From: Setophaga petechia
Taxonomy: Eukaryota > Chordata > Aves > Passeriformes > Parulidae
Length of the DNA: 64,000 bases
NCBI GenBank assembly: GCA_024362935.1
Contig: JANCRA010000010.1
Span: forward strand, 1,808,001 to 1,872,000
Reading direction: 5' to 3'
Shown: positions 12,533 to 64,000 of the stretch, in pieces
Position numbering within the stretch: position 1 is the first letter of the stretch
Layout: every line of letters begins with the position of its first letter
Notes under the pieces: generated by a model
Databases searched by the model: none
The model's input: only the letters and a program-made list of their open reading frames with translations
Told to the model about the DNA's origin: nothing
Program-made: the position numbers and the translations under genes

Positions 12533-12574
12533 ATGGCGCTGAGCGCGGCAGCCCCCGGCTCCGCACGTAAGTAA
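12533..12574 (+). other. Upstream ORF 1 in the WNK2 leader, crossed by a consensus splice donor
   Basis: ATG 12533 (GCGCATGG) opens a 13-codon frame that stops at TAA 12572. The strong donor-like GTAAGT at 12567 falls inside it. If the donor is used, the leader is spliced and this uORF is cut. A possible acceptor is CCCCGCGCAG at 12796-12805, but joining the two would not be in frame with WNK2, so it would be a leader intron only. Its use is inferred. Confidence 0.35.
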
Positions 12575-12894
12575 CGGCCCCGCCGCGCCTTTGTGCGCGG
12601 GCCCGCCGCAGGTGAGGGGCTGCACCGGTCGTCCGGCGCTCTCGGCCGCGCCCCTGCCGGGCACCGGGGACAAGGGGGACCCCGGTCAGAGCTGTCGCGG
12701 CCCGGCCCGGGGGCCCGGCTCGTCGGAGCCCCGGGGCCGGGGGAGGTGCCCAGGAGCCGGGCCGGGCCGTGGCGGCGCCTCAGGGCTGCGCTCTGCCCCG
12801 CGCAGGTGGCGGCGCGGGCGCGGCTCGCGGTGACTCCCCCGGGCCGGGGCGGCGGCGGGCGCTCGGCCCTCGGCTCGGATGGAAAGTGGGGGTG

Positions 12895-12996
12895 ATGCCA
12901 GAGCGGCACCTCGGCGGGGCGGCAGAGGCGGCGGCCGTGGCGGGGTTCCAGCGGCTGCCGAGCCCGGCGCTCCCCCGGCCGCGGAGACCGGCGTGA
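12895..12996 (+). other. Upstream ORF 2 ending two bases before the WNK2 ATG
   Basis: ATG 12895 is out of frame with WNK2 and opens 33 codons that end at TGA 12994-12996. The proposed WNK2 start follows at 12999. This spacing could permit reinitiation or restrain translation of the main frame. The alternative in-frame ATG 12879 lies just upstream, so the three ATGs compete in the same leader. Confidence 0.45.
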
Positions 12997-12998
12997 AC

Positions 12999-63094
<50,096 letters not shown>

Positions 63095-64000
63095 GTAAGT
63101 CCCGTGTTGGCTTCGTGGGCACACAGGGATGAATGTCTGAGGGGGAAACCCACTGTGACCTGAGCTCAGGTGAACTGATGTGGGTGGTTTTTGCACAGTA
63201 GCTCAAAACCCACAAATATCTGGGACAGATGCATGACAATTTCAAAAGCAATAAAGTTTCAGGAAAACAGTATTATATAGATAGCTTTATATAACTCTCC
63301 ATATATTTTGCTACTAAACAATTATCACAGAGTTTCTGTTTTGCTATTCTGCACTTGTATGTAAGCACATTTAAGTAAAAGATGCATTACATTTAGCAAG
63401 ACAGCTGCTGCTTCAATTCAGGAATTTTATAAAGGGCTACATTGAGGTCTCTTTTGAATACTGAAATATCCATGTGTACCTGTACAGGAAAAATCCCTTT
63501 ACATGATATGAGAAATAGGTAAATTTGATTAACATTCACAATATTGCCACATTCGCAAAGGTTTTCATCTGAAGCTAAAATGAGCTCATTTCATTTTTTT
63601 GGATCATATACTTATTTCATGTTCCTTTGAGGAACACTGCAATTATGGCTCTTTGTTTCTAGTGCTGCAATGAAGTGACTTGTGCTTCCCATGGCTGTGC
63701 TGGACATGAGTTGGCAAAATGTTATACTAAATACAGCCTCCACAATTTATTTCCTACCCCTCCTCAACTTTTAACCAGAACTTGGTGTTATTTGGCAATT
63801 TGCTATCAGATTATTTGAACATTTTTCTTAGCATAGGACCTCTATAAATTAGGGTAGCACCCATTCATATAATTTGAGATTAAATGTAAAAGTGGAAATT
63901 AATAACTTTATGTGTGCAATGTACATTCTATAAAAACCTGAGACTGATTCACAGCTTTTACTTTAGCACTCTACCATTAGACAACCCTTTTCTTTTTCTT
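63095..64000 (+). other. WNK2 intron 7, start only
   Basis: Begins GTAAGT and runs to the window edge. It is AT-rich with no repeats or exons visible. The next exon should begin in phase 1 and complete a Ser codon. Confidence 0.85.

Noticed and set aside
11741..12909. Several long frames on both strands in the CpG island
   Set aside because: High GC depletes stop codons, so long Ala/Gly/Pro/Arg frames are expected. Only the WNK2 frame continues into a conserved kinase exon.
12879..12998. N-terminal extension from ATG 12879 as the main start
   Set aside because: Poor -3 context and a low-complexity extension. The downstream ATG has a strong context and matches the human WNK2 start. Kept as a finding because it cannot be excluded.

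Overview
The window is nuclear vertebrate DNA, almost certainly from a bird. About twenty truncated copies of the CR1 non-LTR retrotransposon lie in it in both orientations, with the usual CR1 3' signature of a TTCCAACCCAAAC-type tract followed by ATTCTGTGATTCT. There are no Alu-, B1- or L1-like sequences. The CR1 copy style resembles that of songbirds, but I would commit only to 'bird'. No bacterial, viral or organellar genes are seen.

The only gene I can support is the 5' part of WNK2 (with-no-lysine kinase 2), on the + strand. A CpG island promoter (about 12.04-13.95 kb) covers a GC-rich leader and exon 1. Seven coding exons follow at 12999-13592, 47665-47837, 48818-49038, 52126-52283, 59249-59337, 60166-60385 and 62806-63094. 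All junctions are GT-AG and the reading phase is kept across every one. They encode residues 1-581 plus the first base of codon 582. This covers the N-terminal tail, the whole kinase domain, the first PF2-like (CCT/autoinhibitory) domain and the acidic KLHL3-type degron. The remaining C-terminal exons lie beyond the right edge.

Layout: 1-11.9 kb is upstream intergenic DNA with CR1 fragments and no convincing exon. A roughly 13.5-bp GC-rich minisatellite (11.91-12.06 kb) abuts the promoter island. Intron 1 is 34 kb and holds about half of the CR1 copies, several short dispersed or tandem duplications, hairpins and a 22-bp perfect palindrome. Introns 2-6 are 0.8-7 kb. Intron 3 carries a seven-copy, 27-bp tandem repeat. 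Intron 7 runs off the end.

WNK kinases act on SPAK/OSR1, which control cation-chloride cotransporters. The residues that define the family are all visible: the displaced catalytic lysine, the cysteine in its usual place, the chloride-binding leucines and phenylalanine, the activation-loop serines, and the EPEEPEADQH degron. I found no previously undescribed system. The points most worth a second look concern start-codon and leader architecture, the two minisatellites, and unexplained short repeats and palindromes in the introns.
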